This document shows, one piece after another, positions 6,978 through 14,622 of a stretch of DNA of 24,544 bases. The stretch lies in contig FR899078.1 in the NCBI GenBank assembly GCA_000437255.1, forward strand, positions 1 to 24,544. Direction: 5' to 3'. Numbering within the stretch: the first letter of the stretch is position 1; every line of letters begins with the position of its first letter. Source of the stretch: Ruminococcus sp. CAG:403 (GTDB lineage Bacteria > Bacillota > Clostridia > Oscillospirales > Ruminococcaceae). The notes beneath the pieces are model-generated. The model had not been told where the DNA came from. It searched no databases and saw only the letters and a program-made list of their open reading frames with translations. Both the position numbers and the translations under genes were made by a program.

Positions 6978-8534
6978 CTATTCAACAGCAGTTTCCAACT
7001 GACTGTCCATTGCTTTTTGAATCAGTGCCTGTGCTTTGTTTTCGGATTCTTCCGGTTCGCTGCATTTTGCCCGAATGCGGTACTCTTTCCCCAAAATGCG
7101 TGCAACCGTTTCTCCCAGGGACTTTGCGTGCTCCTTATTTTTGAGCAGGGTCAGGAAGAAGCGATTCTTCGCTACAATCAGCAGCAAATTGCCGTTTTCA
7201 AAAGCGGTGGATTCTGCAAGGCTTCCGGATACTGCCGGATTTACAGCACGATAAGCTGCTAAAATGTCTGCCCATTGGGCAACGGGCCGAAAATCTGCCG
7301 CCTGTAACGGTTCTTGCTGTGGCTGTGCCGGTTCTGGTACAGCTGCTTCGGAAGCGGCTGTCTCTTTAGGCGCAGCAGGTGCAGAAGAGCTTGCTTGCTG
7401 GGTAGCAGCAGAAGCAACGGGCGCAGCAAATTGTTGCGGCTGTGCTTGAATCTGCATGGGGGTAGAGAGGCGGATCAATGCCAATTCCAGTTCCACTCGT
7501 TTTCCTGGGTTGCGCTGCATGCGTTCTCTGGCATCCTGCAAAATGGAAATCCAATGCAGAATGGTCGGCAGTTCCGCTTGCTGTGCCAAGGTGGTCAGCT
7601 GCGGAATTTCTCCCGGCATGCAAGTAAGCAAATCCGGCTGTACATTACTAAGCCGAATCAGCATCATGTTGCGCAGCTGCTCAATCAGCTCCTCACATAG
7701 ACGCACCATGTCTTTGGAACGGTCATAGAGGTTGTCCGTTAACTGTAGAGCGGTTCCGGTCTGCTGATGCAAAATGGCATCCAAGATGGAAAATAAATAG
7801 TCCCGTCCGGCAACGCCGGCAGCAGAGGCAACGATTTCACTGGTGATTTCCGGTGCAAATGCAGCACATTGATCCAATAGGGAAATGGCATCCCGCATCC
7901 CGCCGTCTGAAACTTTTGCAATCAGTGCGGCAGCGTCCGCATCCAGAGTTATGGATTCCTGCTGTGCAATATACAGCAGCCGATTCACAATGTCTTCGCT
8001 GCGAATGCGGCGAAAATCATAGCGCTGACAGCGAGAAAGAATGGTGGCAGGCACCTTATGGATTTCTGTTGTTGCCAAAATAAAGGTTACATAATCGGGC
8101 GGTTCCTCCATGACTTTCAGCAGGGCATTAAAGGCACTGGGAGAGAGCATGTGCACCTCATCGATGATGTAGACCTTATGCGGACAGCGTTCCGGCAGAT
8201 AAACCGTTCCTTCCCGCAGTTCCCGCACGTCCTCTACACTATTATTAGAGGCAGCATCGATTTCGATGATATCGGAAAGCGTGCCGGCATCTGCATCTCG
8301 GCAGATGTCACAGGAGCAGCAGGGTGCACCGTTTTGGCTGTTGGGGCAGTTCATTGCCTTTGCCAGAATGCGGGCACAGGTTGTTTTGCCGGTTCCACGG
8401 GATCCTGTAAACAGGTACGCATGTGCTGTTTTCTTTTGAATCAGCTGATTGCGCAAAGCGGTTGTGATGTGGGGCTGAGAGATGACATCGTCAAATGTTT
8501 TGGGACGCCATGTTCGATACAATGCCTGGTACAT
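6978..8534 (-). CDS. dnaX: DNA polymerase III subunit gamma/tau
   Basis: This is the 518-residue ATPase of the clamp loader, which opens and loads the sliding clamp during replication. Motifs in order are Walker A GSRGTGKT (44-51), zinc cysteines C63, C72, C75 and C78, Walker B DEVH (125-128), sensor 1 ATTE (154-157), and the SRC arginine finger (167-169). A Pro/Ala/Gln-rich linker (about 400-450) leads to a C-terminal tau-type domain. The start at 8534 (MYQALYRTWRP) is the conserved DnaX N-terminus and has GGAGG 11 bases upstream; a longer in-frame opening runs into the SRP RNA and is rejected. I saw no obvious slippery site for making gamma. It is transcribed just downstream of the SRP RNA, probably by read-through. 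Confidence 0.97.
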   Translation of the reverse strand: MYQALYRTWRPKTFDDVISQPHITTALRNQLIQKKTAHAYLFTGSRGTGKTTCARILAKAMNCPNSQNGAPCCSCDICRDADAGTLSDIIEIDAASNNSVEDVRELREGTVYLPERCPHKVYIIDEVHMLSPSAFNALLKVMEEPPDYVTFILATTEIHKVPATILSRCQRYDFRRIRSEDIVNRLLYIAQQESITLDADAAALIAKVSDGGMRDAISLLDQCAAFAPEITSEIVASAAGVAGRDYLFSILDAILHQQTGTALQLTDNLYDRSKDMVRLCEELIEQLRNMMLIRLSNVQPDLLTCMPGEIPQLTTLAQQAELPTILHWISILQDARERMQRNPGKRVELELALIRLSTPMQIQAQPQQFAAPVASAATQQASSSAPAAPKETAASEAAVPEPAQPQQEPLQAADFRPVAQWADILAAYRAVNPAVSGSLAESTAFENGNLLLIVAKNRFFLTLLKNKEHAKSLGETVARILGKEYRIRAKCSEPEESENKAQALIQKAMDSQLETAVE

Positions 8535-8598
8535 CCAAAAATCCGCCTCCGTTTTTGCAGTTTGTCCGTGTGGAACAACATGGAAAAAAGTCCACAAA

Positions 8599-8729
8599 AA
8601 TTCCGGAACATAGGTGTGCAGGTTAACTGCGGCACACAAAACGATCCGCTTAATGCTGCTCGGTCCCCCGCCTGACATGGTTCACAGTGTTTTGTTGCAC
8701 AGGACCCGCACACCTATATTCCGGAATAC
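8599..8729 (-). ncRNA. ffs: Bacterial signal recognition particle RNA (4.5S/scRNA type)
   Basis: This is the RNA scaffold of SRP, which binds Ffh. Conserved domain IV is clear on the minus strand at about 8656-8677: GTCAGG, then CGG-GGGA-CCG (a GNRA tetraloop), then AGCAGC. These are the two sides of the Ffh-binding symmetric loop. The ends close in a helix of about 22 bp: ATTCCGGAA and TAGGTGTGC (8708-8727) pair with GCACACCTA and TTCCGGAAT (8600-8620). A run of five T follows the 3' end. The position directly upstream of dnaX matches the scr-dnaX-yaaK-recR order of Bacillus. The transcript probably starts near 8753 and carries an extra 5' hairpin. Confidence 0.95.
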
Positions 8730-8759
8730 TTCGTCTGATTTGCAACATCAGATGTTCTT

Positions 8760-8788
8760 ATTATAGCACATGGGAAAAGAAATTTCAA
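8760..8788 (-). promoter_or_regulatory. Sigma-A promoter of the SRP RNA (and probably dnaX operon)
   Basis: On the minus strand, TTGAAA (8788-8783), a 17-base spacer, then a perfect TATAAT (8765-8760). Predicted start is about 8753, where a hairpin TCTGAT-7 nt-ATCAGA (8752-8734) begins. Confidence 0.88.
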
Positions 8789-9085
8789 GCTTTTTTTCAA
8801 AAAAAATGAGAACATCGCAAAAAAGAAATTTTTCAGCGGGAACTGACAAAATCAGTGCCTGTCAAGCTGGAAGGGGAAAGTGTTTTTTGTCGGTGCAGCT
8901 GCTCTTTTTGAGGGGCTTTGACAGGCAGCGACTGTATGCGTTTTGTTTTTGCTTTGTATCCTTTTTGTAACTATTTTTCACGGATTTTCGACGGATTACG
9001 CAAAAATATTCCCATTCTTTCACAAAAATAAGGCAGCAGAATTGTTTGAAATGCATAAAGTTCCGCAAAAAACGGACAACGAGTC
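8789..9085. other. AT-rich noncoding spacer with one large inverted repeat
   Basis: I see no gene in these 297 bases between divergent promoters. TGCCTGTCAA (8856-8865) is repeated in perfect inverse orientation as TTGACAGGCA (8918-8927), and extends to 12 bp with one bulged T. The enclosed 52 bases include AGCTG/CAGCT. A small hairpin ACTGA-5 nt-TCAGT (8842-8856) abuts the left arm. No T run marks it as a terminator and no promoter clearly drives it. Confidence 0.5.
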
Positions 9086-9114
9086 TTGCAATTTGGTTAC
9101 AGACGTGTTATAAT
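9086..9114 (+). promoter_or_regulatory. Sigma-A promoter of the long leader and the dockerin/SH3 gene
   Basis: TTGCAA (9086-9091), exactly 17 bases, TATAAT (9109-9114). The predicted start is A9121, about 464 bases before the next coding start. Confidence 0.85.
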
Positions 9115-9116
9115 GA

Positions 9117-9528
9117 CATCAGTACGGTACTTCTGGGCGAAGAATTCCAGTGGGGTTTGAAACCTGTGAAGTATCGCTGTCAAGACGAATGCACGGCAAA
9201 TTTTTCCTTTGCATTCGTTTCTCCATAGTAGGCTTCTTGCAAGTCTTGCATCCAAAGTGCATGGCGTATCAATTCCTTTGAGTCAGGCTCTGCAATCGGT
9301 GTCGTTCATAACGCAGAATGCCGTCAGGAGATACCAGGACATTGGATTTCCACCAAAGCCGGTAAGGGAATTTTTCCCTCAATTGGTTTTGTGCGGTACG
9401 GCTTGCTTGGTTTCCATGATGGGAAACAGGGCAGCTTGCCTCAGAGTCCGGACAGGCATACGCTTGCAATTGATTTGCGTGCGGTGTTTGCAGCTGCCTG
9501 CATGGTTGACAGAAACCGTACTGCGATG
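9117..9528 (+). ncRNA. Candidate large structured leader RNA of unknown class
   Basis: No reading frame here looks like protein, yet base composition is as GC-rich as the genes, unlike the AT-rich spacer before it. The ends pair: CATC/AGTACGGT/TTCTG (9117-9120, 9121-9128, 9131-9135) pairs with CAGAA/ACCGTACT/GATG (9510-9514, 9515-9522, 9525-9528). That is 17 bp with two 2-nt bulges, and it starts at the predicted +1. Inside, a 20-bp arm (9266-9334) is built of GTATC, TCCT, GGC, TCTGC and GTT with their complements. Further helices are 9185-9193 with 9210-9218; 9358-9364 with 9397-9402, capped by AGGGAA-TTT-TTCCCT (9365-9379); and 9410-9415 with 9422-9427. CAGG-CAGCT-GC (9427-9439) can pair with 9490-9500. 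I find no match to motifs I know for RNase P RNA, tmRNA, c-di-AMP or c-di-GMP riboswitches. Confidence 0.6.
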
Positions 9529-9584
9529 CAGCCCCGACTGCTGTATCCGCATACGCATCTTACATAAAAAGGAGTCTTTACGTT

Positions 9585-10922
9585 ATGCGAAAAACAGTCA
9601 CAGCAGTTGGTATTTCCTGCGTTTTGTTATTTGTTATGCTGTTTGCATCGTTCACCAATGCATTTCATGCGAACGCAATTTCCAACAGCGAGATTACATC
9701 TGCGGCGGTAACTATTATCGTTCGTAATGAAGGCAACTACGGTTCTGTGAACGCAAATGATAATGGTGCATGCAGCATCGGCGCTTTGCAGTGGCATGCA
9801 ACTCGTGCATTAAACCTGTTGCAGAAAATTGCAGCTGCCAATCCTACAAATGCAAGCAACATCCTGGGTTCCTCTTTGTATAATGAAGTGGTGTCCTCTT
9901 CCAGCTGGTCTTACAGAACCTTATCTTCTGGCGAAAGCAGCGCAGTTTCTGCCCTGCTGACAACAGCGGAGGGTACTTCCATTCAGGATTCATTGGCTTC
10001 CAGTGATGTGTCCGGTTATATTGCGTCCGGACAGCAGCTCGGTATTTCAAATGCCGGTGTATTGGTTTTTTATGCAGAGGTTTATAACCGTGGCTGCGCA
10101 ATTGCAGCGCGTGTTGCCAGAAATGCAGCCAATTCTGCCGGTTCTTACAGCGCAATCACCTTATCTGGTATTTATCAGGCAGCAGTGGCAGATTCCGGAA
10201 ACTCTTCCGGCTATTTCACCGCTCGTTTGACGAATGCGTATAACTACATCAACAGCTTAGGCTGGGGCGATGCCAGCGCTTCTGGAGATGCCGGTTCTAC
10301 ACAGGAAACACCATCTACATCTGATTTTTCGGAATCTTACGCTGGAACTTACACCGTTACAGCATCTTCTCTGAATATGCGAAGCGGTCCAGCAACTTCT
10401 TGTTCCAAAGTAACCACCATTCCAAATGGTACAACCGTAACGGTAACTTCCGGTAACGGAGCTTGGGCAGCCGTTTCTTATAACGGTATGACCGGCTACT
10501 GCTCTATGGATTACCTTGCACAGGTTGCTGCGGAAACAACGACCACTGCGGCAACAACCGCAGAAGAAACCACTACGACAACCACAACTGTTGCAACAAC
10601 AGAGGCACCGGTTTCTTCTACCGAAGAAACCACCACGACACCTGCAACAACACAGGAAACAGTTGTAACCACTGTAGCCAACAACACAGTGGGTGTTGCA
10701 GACAGCAATTACATGACCCTTTGCGGCGATGTAAACTGTGATGGCGAAGTAACCATTCTGGATGCTGTCCTGCTGCAAAAGTACATGGACGGATTGGTAA
10801 CCTTAAACATTACACAGATGGCCAACGGCGACTGTGTACGGGACGGAAATCTGGAATCGGATGACGTTACCGTTATCTTGCAGTACTTGATTGAAAAGTA
10901 CGATACCATTCCAGTGGTTTAA
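9585..10922 (+). CDS. Secreted lysozyme-like/SH3b protein with C-terminal dockerin
   Basis: This 445-residue protein has a signal peptide (1-31, cleavage after ANA). Residues about 35-230 form an N-terminal domain with NEGNYGSVNANDNGACSIGA followed by LQWHATRAL. A glutamate (E49) followed by an Asn/Gly-rich loop and SxGxLQ recalls lysozyme or lytic transglycosylase active sites, so a peptidoglycan-cleaving role is inferred. An SH3b domain (about 254-314, SSLNMRSGP) would bind cell wall. A Thr/Glu-rich linker (about 316-372) leads to a dockerin (380-440). Its first calcium loop DVNCDGEVTILD is intact, but the second (DCVRDGNLESDD) has Val where Asn is expected. GGAG lies 10 bases before the ATG. 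It is expressed from a very long structured leader and is monocistronic. Confidence 0.88.
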   Translation: MRKTVTAVGISCVLLFVMLFASFTNAFHANAISNSEITSAAVTIIVRNEGNYGSVNANDNGACSIGALQWHATRALNLLQKIAAANPTNASNILGSSLYNEVVSSSSWSYRTLSSGESSAVSALLTTAEGTSIQDSLASSDVSGYIASGQQLGISNAGVLVFYAEVYNRGCAIAARVARNAANSAGSYSAITLSGIYQAAVADSGNSSGYFTARLTNAYNYINSLGWGDASASGDAGSTQETPSTSDFSESYAGTYTVTASSLNMRSGPATSCSKVTTIPNGTTVTVTSGNGAWAAVSYNGMTGYCSMDYLAQVAAETTTTAATTAEETTTTTTTVATTEAPVSSTEETTTTPATTQETVVTTVANNTVGVADSNYMTLCGDVNCDGEVTILDAVLLQKYMDGLVTLNITQMANGDCVRDGNLESDDVTVILQYLIEKYDTIPVV

Positions 10923-10939
10923 AAAAGGAAACAATGAAA

Positions 10940-10979
10940 AAGCCTTGTTCCCATGTGCGGGGACAAGGCTTCCTTTTTT
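10940..10979 (+). terminator. Terminator of the lysozyme-like dockerin gene
   Basis: AAGCCTTGTTCCC (10940-10952) pairs with GGGGACAAGGCTT (10959-10971), 13 bp including one G-T pair, followed by a T run. Confidence 0.92.
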
Positions 10980-10997
10980 ATGCAAATTCTTATATAA

Positions 10998-11015
10998 AGC
11001 ATATGCAAATATGCT
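10998..11015. repeat. Perfect inverted repeat upstream of the citrate synthase promoter
   Basis: AGCATAT-GCAA-ATATGCT ends 30 bases before the -35 box of the citrate synthase promoter. It could be an operator or activator site; as RNA it would be a 7-bp hairpin with a GNRA loop. Confidence 0.5.
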
Positions 11016-11045
11016 GATTTTACGAATTCCTATTTTATTTAAAAC

Positions 11046-11074
11046 TTGACAATTGTTGAAAAATTGGGTATAAT
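11046..11074 (+). promoter_or_regulatory. Perfect consensus sigma-A promoter of citrate synthase
   Basis: TTGACA (11046-11051), 17 bases, TATAAT (11069-11074). Predicted start is near 11081, giving a 130-base leader with possible pairing of TGCATG and CATGCA. Confidence 0.92.
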
Positions 11075-11212
11075 AAAAATGCTTACAAACTGCATGATTC
11101 CAAGTTAGCAGAATACCGCTGTTGATTTTTGAATGCATGCGCATTTGTATGGCATCCCGTATACGCCATGCAGCGCTTTGCTGCATCACAAAAAGAAAGA
11201 AGGTACAGAAGC

Positions 11213-12622
11213 ATGATCAATCACCAGGATTTATCCAAACATCCAAAAGTACGAGAAATGATTCACCACTATAAAGAAGATGATGCCATTGTAAAACGTT
11301 TGGCAGCTGACGCAGAAGATCGCTATTATATTGATCCGGAATTATACGGAAAGCATGAGGTAAAGCGTGGTCTTCGGGATGCCAATGGAAAGGGTGTCGT
11401 TGCCGGTTTGACCAACATTGGTTCTGTCGTTGCCACCAAGAAGCTGGAAGACGGAACCGTTGTACCGACAGAAGGGGAACTGTATTATCGTGGCATTCCC
11501 ATTGAAGAGTTGGTACAGGGCTTTTTGACCCACAACCGCTTCGGATTTGAAGAAATTGTTTACCTGCTGATGGTGGGACATCTGCCCAATGAGCAGGAAT
11601 TGCAAGAGTTCTATGCCCTGATGGCGGATTATGAATTCCTGCCCAGCCGGTTTAACAGCGGTGTCATCATGAAGGTGCCGAGCGACAATATCATGAACAC
11701 GATGGCAAAGTGTACGCTGGCGCTGCACTCCTATGACCCATGGCCCAATGACATTTCAATTCCCAATGTGATGCGGCAGTGCTTTCAGCTGATTGCACGG
11801 TTCCCGTCCTTGGCAGTTTACGGTTATCAGGCATCCATGTATTTTCGGAAGGGCGAGAGTATGTTCATTCAGAAGCCGAATCCGAAGCTTTCTCTGGCAG
11901 AAAATCTGCTGTATATGCTGCGTCCAGATGGAAAGTATACCGAGCTGGAAGCTAAAATTTTGGACCTCTGTCTGGTGCTGCATGCAGAACACGGCGGCGG
12001 CAACAATTCCACCTTTACTGTTCATGTAGTTACTTCTTCTGGAACAGACACCTATGCCACCATGGCGGCTGCACTGGGTTCCCTAAAGGGGCCGAAACAT
12101 GGCGGTGCCAACATCAAGGTCATGGAGCAGTTTGAGGATTTGAAACAGCATGTTTCCGACTGGACGGATGAAGAGGCATTGCGTGCTTACCTGCGTGGGC
12201 TTTTGAATAAGGAAGGCTTTGACCACAGTGGGCTGATCTACGGCATGGGGCATGCGGTGTATTCCATTTCGGATCCGCGCGCTGTTATTTTGAAGGGCTT
12301 TGTGGAAAAGCTGTCCATTGAAAAGAATTGCCATGAAGAGTATCTGCTCTATAGCACCGTGGAACGCTTGGCAACGGAAGAAATTATGCGCAGCCGGAAC
12401 ATCTATAAGGGCGTTTGCGCCAATGTAGACTTCTATAGCGGGTTTGTTTATAAGATGCTGGGCATTCCGGTAGAGCTGTACACACCGCTGTTTGCCATTG
12501 CGAGAATTGCCGGCTGGTCGGCACATCGGGTGGAAGAGCTGATCAACTCTAATAAGATCATTCGTCCGGCTTATCTGGCGGTTTCTTCTCCGCAGACCTA
12601 TCAGGCATTGGAAGAACGGTAA
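11213..12622 (+). CDS. gltA: Citrate synthase
   Basis: This 469-residue enzyme would condense oxaloacetate and acetyl-CoA to citrate in the cytosol. The catalytic triad is visible: H260 in HAEHGGGNNSTF, H347 in YGMGHAVYSISDPRA, and D406 in ANVDFYSGFVYKMLGIP. The N-terminal extension of about 85 residues before TNIGSV is typical of the longer clostridial citrate synthases. I chose the ATG at 11213 because a purine-rich AGAAGG site precedes it; a frame opening at 11129 has no such site and an implausible Cys/His-rich start. No aconitase or isocitrate dehydrogenase gene adjoins it. Its role is probably glutamate precursor supply through a partial TCA branch (inference). Confidence 0.96.
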   Translation: MINHQDLSKHPKVREMIHHYKEDDAIVKRLAADAEDRYYIDPELYGKHEVKRGLRDANGKGVVAGLTNIGSVVATKKLEDGTVVPTEGELYYRGIPIEELVQGFLTHNRFGFEEIVYLLMVGHLPNEQELQEFYALMADYEFLPSRFNSGVIMKVPSDNIMNTMAKCTLALHSYDPWPNDISIPNVMRQCFQLIARFPSLAVYGYQASMYFRKGESMFIQKPNPKLSLAENLLYMLRPDGKYTELEAKILDLCLVLHAEHGGGNNSTFTVHVVTSSGTDTYATMAAALGSLKGPKHGGANIKVMEQFEDLKQHVSDWTDEEALRAYLRGLLNKEGFDHSGLIYGMGHAVYSISDPRAVILKGFVEKLSIEKNCHEEYLLYSTVERLATEEIMRSRNIYKGVCANVDFYSGFVYKMLGIPVELYTPLFAIARIAGWSAHRVEELINSNKIIRPAYLAVSSPQTYQALEER

Positions 12623-12649
12623 GCTTCTTCCGCAGTTCCCGTTCTTTTT
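12612..12649 (+). terminator. Terminator overlapping the citrate synthase stop codon
   Basis: AAGAACGG (12612-12619, the last codons of the gene) pairs with CCGTTCTT (12639-12646) and a short T run follows. The stop codon lies in the loop. Confidence 0.65.
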
Positions 12650-12663
12650 GCAGGAAATTGTGG

Positions 12664-12698
12664 TATACTGGTATTGCGCATACCGATCAAACGGTATG
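12664..12698 (+). promoter_or_regulatory. Extended -10 promoter and palindrome before the glycerophosphodiesterase gene
   Basis: TGG-TATACT (12661-12669) is an extended -10 element with no good -35 box. CATACCG-6 nt-CGGTATG (12679-12698) begins about 3 bases after the predicted start, fitting an operator or a 5' hairpin. Confidence 0.6.
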
Positions 12699-12730
12699 AA
12701 GAATGCTTCTGAGAGGAAGGGACAGAGGAT

Positions 12731-14542
12731 ATGCGAAGTTTTCGGGTAAGCTTTCAGCTGCTGCGGCATGCCTGGCGACCCATTCTGGTGTTTGAATTGC
12801 TGCTGAAAACGGTCACACTTTTGGTATTGGTGCCGATGCTGGGCGGACTGCTGCGGCTTCTATTGCAGGCAGCAAATTTGCATTACCTTGCCAATGCCAA
12901 TTTGCTGGAGTTTCTCCGTGCACCGGTCACTTGGTTGGGGTTGTTTATTGTGCTGCTGAATCTGGCGCTGTATACGTTGTTTGAACTGTCTGCGGTGATC
13001 TGCTGCTATTCCAATGCACGCTGCGGCAGAAAGACTTCTCTGCTGGAGATGCTGCGTGTGGGCTGGCATACCGTCCGAGATTTATTCCGGAGGGGCAATG
13101 GCTGGATGGTGCTGCACTTGCTGCTGCTGCTTCCGGTGATGCAGTTTTCCGTTTTGTCCGGAAGCTTTACGATGATTGGGATTCCAGACTTTTTCGCCTA
13201 CTTTTTGACCCGAAAAATTTATTTGCTGCCGCTGTATTTGCTCTTCACCGCAGGGTGCGCAGCACTGGTGGTGCGGCGTTTCTTTGCCATTCCCATTTTT
13301 ACGCTGCGTGGCGGTTCCTTTCGTGCTGCCTGCCGCAGAAGCAAGCAGCTGACGCAGAAGAAAACCGTTCGCATTGTTGGTTCCGTTGCCTGTTGGAATC
13401 TGCTGCATTTGGCAGTCCTGACCGTTTTGCTGTGCTTGTTTGCGGCAGGGGTCCTGCTGGTACAGCGGAAAACGGAGAACAGCGCTTTCTGGAATCTGTT
13501 TTCTGCGCAGTTCCTTCGCCTTTTGGTGCAGGGAATTCTGCTGTTGTTTTTCTGCGCTGCCGTTCCGCTTGCAGCAGCACACATGACAGCGCTGTATGAT
13601 GCCTGTGAGCGGTCATGCATCTGTGACCAGGAACCGGAACTGCAAATGCCGCGCCGGGTGCTGCATGTTTCCAGCCGCCGGGTGACGTTTGGCATCGCAG
13701 GCTGTATTTGTGCGTGTGCAATTGGGTTGCATATGTTCTATTTGCAGGGGATTTTTACGGGAGATATGCCGCTGCGATTGTCTGCCCGTCCGCAGATTAC
13801 GGCGCATCGAGGACTTTCTTCCGCAGCACCGGAAAACACAGCGGATGCCTTTGAGGCTGCCATTGCGATGGGGGTAGATTGCATCGAGCTGGATGTGCAG
13901 CAAACAAAGGATGGCGTACCGGTTGTGATACATGATGCCAATTTAAAGCGAACGGCTGGTGTGAACCGGACGGTTCGGGAGATGACATACGATCAGTTGC
14001 AGGAGTTGGATGTCGGCAGCTGGTTTTCTCCCCGTTATGCCGGCGCAAAAATTATGCGGCTGGAGGATGTCCTGGCACTGACACAGGGGCAGGTGCGGCT
14101 GAACATTGAAATTAAGGCATCGCCGCATACGCCGGAGCTGGAGCAGGCAGTGGCAGAATTGATTGAAGCATACGATTTTGTAGATGCCTGCTGTGTCACC
14201 TCGTTTTCCTATCGCACGTTGCAGCGGATCAAGGCATGTAATCCAGATATTGCAACGGGTTATTTGATGAGCTTGGCATACGGTGATTTCTACACGCTGC
14301 CGGATGCGGATGCCTTCAGCATCAATAAGCTGTTCATTACTCGGCAGATGGTGCTGCAAGCGCATCGAAATGGGAAGGCAATTTTTGCCTGGACGGTGAA
14401 TAGCGCCTCGGAGATGCAAAGTCTAAAGCGAATGCAGGTGGATGATATCATTACCGACCGGCCGCAGCTTGCAGAAGAGGTCTTTTCAAAAGAAACCATG
14501 GGGGATACGCTTTTATCGGTGCTGGATTATTTGATTCACTAG
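12731..14542 (+). CDS. Glycerophosphodiester phosphodiesterase with N-terminal membrane domain
   Basis: This 603-residue fusion has a hydrophobic N-terminal half (about 1-345) with several membrane spans, matching the GPDPase_memb type. The C-terminal GDPD barrel (about 355-595) hydrolyses glycerophosphodiesters to glycerol 3-phosphate and an alcohol. Catalytic residues are H359-R360 in ITAHRG, E386 and D388 in CIELDVQ, and H401 in VIHD. ENTADAFEAAI is another family block. After the last span the barrel is predicted outside the membrane, suggesting action on lipid or teichoic-type headgroups released from the envelope (inference). The gap to the phosphopantetheinyl transferase gene is 80 bases with one small hairpin and no terminator, so the two may be co-transcribed. 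Confidence 0.93.
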   Translation: MRSFRVSFQLLRHAWRPILVFELLLKTVTLLVLVPMLGGLLRLLLQAANLHYLANANLLEFLRAPVTWLGLFIVLLNLALYTLFELSAVICCYSNARCGRKTSLLEMLRVGWHTVRDLFRRGNGWMVLHLLLLLPVMQFSVLSGSFTMIGIPDFFAYFLTRKIYLLPLYLLFTAGCAALVVRRFFAIPIFTLRGGSFRAACRRSKQLTQKKTVRIVGSVACWNLLHLAVLTVLLCLFAAGVLLVQRKTENSAFWNLFSAQFLRLLVQGILLLFFCAAVPLAAAHMTALYDACERSCICDQEPELQMPRRVLHVSSRRVTFGIAGCICACAIGLHMFYLQGIFTGDMPLRLSARPQITAHRGLSSAAPENTADAFEAAIAMGVDCIELDVQQTKDGVPVVIHDANLKRTAGVNRTVREMTYDQLQELDVGSWFSPRYAGAKIMRLEDVLALTQGQVRLNIEIKASPHTPELEQAVAELIEAYDFVDACCVTSFSYRTLQRIKACNPDIATGYLMSLAYGDFYTLPDADAFSINKLFITRQMVLQAHRNGKAIFAWTVNSASEMQSLKRMQVDDIITDRPQLAEEVFSKETMGDTLLSVLDYLIH

Positions 14543-14580
14543 GTTATGAAAGCAACGGCAAGATGCCTAGAAAGAAATAA

Positions 14581-14599
14581 ATACGGTTCAGTGCCGTAT
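14581..14599 (+). repeat. Small hairpin between the phosphodiesterase and phosphopantetheinyl transferase genes
   Basis: ATACGG (14581-14586) pairs with CCGTAT (14594-14599) with a 7-nt loop, just before the AAGGAGG site of the next gene; no U tract follows. Confidence 0.45.
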
Positions 14600-14622
14600 C
14601 GCTTGAAAAGGAGGATGCATGA

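Noticed and set aside
9117..9528. RNase P RNA, tmRNA or c-di-AMP riboswitch as identity of the leader RNA
   Set aside because: No GAGGAAAGUCC-type core, no tRNA-like TTCGAnTC end or tag peptide, and none of the GGGGAACC/GGGGTGAAT/CCGTCAGCTAACCTCG blocks were found; ACAGAAACCG near the 3' end resembles an RNase P element but pairs with the 5' end instead.
9209..9727. 172-codon frame covering the leader and running into the dockerin gene
   Set aside because: Arg/Cys/Ser-rich composition, no ribosome binding site, overlaps the well-supported signal peptide start in another frame.
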